The translations under genes and the position numbers were made by a program. From Planctomycetota bacterium (GTDB taxonomy: Bacteria; Planctomycetota; Planctomycetia; Planctomycetales; Planctomycetaceae), in contig JAQBVJ010000055.1 in the NCBI GenBank assembly GCA_027623235.1, positions 1 through 45,907 of the forward strand: 45,907 nucleotides of DNA, written 5' to 3'. Position 1 is the stretch's first letter; every line of letters starts with the position of its first letter. The notes under the pieces were generated by a model. It was given only the letters and a program-made list of their open reading frames with translations. It did not search any database and was not told where the DNA came from. Shown in pieces: positions 45,813 through 45,907 of this stretch.

Positions 45813-45849
45813 TCGTGTTTTCGGACACGGCCGTCGCTGTTCTTTGGCA
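45813..45849 (+). promoter_or_regulatory. boxB/boxA-like antitermination leader of an rRNA operon
   Basis: A short stem-loop CGTGT-TTTCGG-ACACG (45814-45829) is followed by TGTTCTTTGGCA (45838-45849), which matches 9 of 12 bases of the boxA consensus TGCTCTTTAACA. The order boxB then boxA, just after a strong promoter, is that of rRNA leaders. A further hairpin AGACC (45860-45864) / GGTCT (45873-45877) follows and may belong to the leader processing structure. The mature rRNA would start beyond the window; whether it is 16S or 23S cannot be told. Confidence 0.65.
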
Positions 45850-45907
45850 ACTTGGTTGGAGACCCTGTAAGCGGTCTTAAGTTGTTGTTTCATCTGCATT
45901 TGCGGGT

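Overview
The window looks like a chromosomal segment of a planctomycete (Planctomycetota; exact genus not determinable from the sequence alone). The evidence is a high G+C content, a giant cadherin-type surface protein ending in a planctomycete-style C-terminal membrane segment, an exoprotein with an N-terminal LEPR-XLL-like signature, a Ser/Thr kinase fused to a formylglycine-generating-enzyme-like domain beside an ECF sigma factor, a DUF1080 protein, a phytanoyl-CoA dioxygenase-like protein, DUF4129 and DUF5678 proteins, and short interspersed palindromic repeats.

Layout. 1-5276: 3' part of a giant cadherin-repeat surface protein (start outside the window). 5337-7778: membrane PAS-GGDEF-HD-GYP signalling protein. 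8139-9351 (minus): nucleotidyltransferase-fold protein plus HTH regulator, resembling a toxin-antitoxin pair, with a minus-strand terminator. 9692-14796: an SbcD/YhaO-like protein whose metal ligands are lost, and an SbcC/YhaN-like coiled-coil ATPase, followed by an N-terminally truncated alpha/beta hydrolase. 15374-18818 (minus): sodium:solute symporter and OFA-type MFS transporter. 18946-20409 (minus): membrane-anchored SGNH hydrolase. 20479-24421 (minus): a signalling cluster of DUF5678 protein, retropepsin-like aspartic protease, ECF sigma factor and kinase-FGE protein, interrupted by a MITE-like insertion. 24579-29465: very large secreted protein with a glycoside-hydrolase-like core and three W-rich modules. 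29815-34714: secreted TPR protein and a DUF4129 membrane protein. 34808-35613 (minus): HicA-like small protein plus HTH partner. 35755-37152 (minus): divergent phosphohexomutase-like protein with a zinc ribbon, divergent from holA (DNA polymerase III delta, 37302-38294). 38468-41928 (minus): DUF1080 protein, PhyH-type dioxygenase, HAD phosphatase and dTDP-4-dehydrorhamnose reductase. 42309-45370: ABC-2 permease and an ABC exporter with a degenerate nucleotide-binding domain. The right edge carries a near-consensus promoter with boxB/boxA-like elements, which suggests that an rRNA operon begins just outside the window.

A recurring theme is enzyme families that have kept their fold but lost catalytic residues: the HD-GYP domain, the SbcD-like protein, the phosphohexomutase-like protein and the ABC ATPase. 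The most attractive candidates for undescribed systems are the protease/sigma/kinase operon at 20479-24421, the two toxin-antitoxin-like pairs, and the pseudo-nuclease plus YhaN pair. Functional statements are inferences from motifs read by eye; no database search was possible.
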